Assembly (NCBI GenBank): GCA_030682755.1
Contig: JAUXNR010000801.1
Coordinates: 1-8,813 of the forward strand
Source: Flavobacterium sp.
GTDB taxonomy: Bacteria > Bacteroidota > Bacteroidia > Flavobacteriales > Flavobacteriaceae
Reading direction: 5' to 3'
Length of the DNA: 8,813 nucleotides
Position numbers and translations under genes: made by a program
Shown here: in pieces, positions 8,756 through 8,813 of the stretch
How the letters are laid out: the number at the start of each line of letters is the position of its first letter
Position numbering within the stretch: position 1 is the first letter of the stretch
The notes under the pieces: generated by a model
Told to the model about the DNA's origin: nothing
The model's database searches: none
Seen by the model: only the letters and a program-made list of their open reading frames with translations

Positions 8756-8763
8756 TATTTTTA
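8756..8763 (+). promoter_or_regulatory. Possible -7 promoter element for the right-edge gene
   Basis: TATTTTTA matches TAnnTTTG except at the last base and lies 18 bases before the ATG at 8782. Position and form are much like the element before pfkA. No convincing -33 TTG is visible, and in such AT-rich sequence a chance match is likely. Confidence 0.25.
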
Positions 8764-8781
8764 CAATCGAAATTAATAATA

Positions 8782-8813
8782 ATGGCTAGTTTTATAAAAA
8801 TATATCCTGATAA
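8782..8813 (+). CDS. Start of a truncated gene, possibly L-threonylcarbamoyladenylate synthase (Sua5/YrdC family)
   Basis: An ATG at 8782 opens a frame that runs off the window end, giving MASFIKIYPD and part of an eleventh codon. This N-terminus resembles, from memory, the start of Bacteroidota Sua5/YciO/YrdC-type proteins, which often begin MAxFIKIYxENPN. These enzymes make threonylcarbamoyl-AMP from threonine, bicarbonate and ATP, the substrate of TsaD. The catalytic domain lies beyond the window, so the call rests on ten residues. A terminator sits upstream at 8687-8715, so the gene would need its own promoter. Confidence 0.4.
   Translation, partial: MASFIKIYPD

Overview
The window looks like a chromosomal housekeeping segment from a member of the Flavobacteriia (Bacteroidota), probably Flavobacterium or a close relative. 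This rests on the very AT-rich sequence, the near absence of Shine-Dalgarno sequences before the genes, exact or near matches to the Bacteroidota -7 promoter element TAnnTTTG, and the family variants of the proteins. I see no transposase, integrase, phage gene, CRISPR array, rRNA or tRNA, and no stretch over 170 bases between genes.

Layout. On the minus strand, 5-1027 is a complete tsaD, the enzyme subunit that makes the tRNA modification t6A. Divergent from it is a long plus-strand tamB-family gene (1134-5576, open upstream to 1047) for an envelope-spanning AsmA/TamB protein, closed by a hairpin terminator at 5600-5626. After a 168-base gap come pfkA (5745-6731) and gap (6767-7768), 35 bases apart with no terminator between them, so probably one glycolytic operon (phosphofructokinase and glyceraldehyde-3-phosphate dehydrogenase). 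It ends at a strong 14-bp hairpin terminator. Only 15 bases later starts a BadF/BadG-type amino-sugar kinase gene (7829-8680), with its own terminator at 8687-8715. The last 32 bases (8782-8813) appear to be the first codons of another plus-strand gene, possibly the threonylcarbamoyl-AMP synthase of the same t6A pathway as tsaD.

How they work together. PfkA and GAPDH are two steps of central glycolysis, and the amino-sugar kinase would feed phosphorylated N-acetyl sugars towards it. TsaD, and the edge gene if correctly read, act in tRNA maturation. TamB works in outer-membrane biogenesis.

I find no new multi-gene system here. The observations most worth a second look are local: the tsaD/tamB divergent promoter, where two exact -7 elements face each other one base apart; the missing ATG of tamB, whose reading frame and membrane anchor extend upstream of the first legal start codon; and the strong terminator placed almost directly against the start of the sugar-kinase gene.
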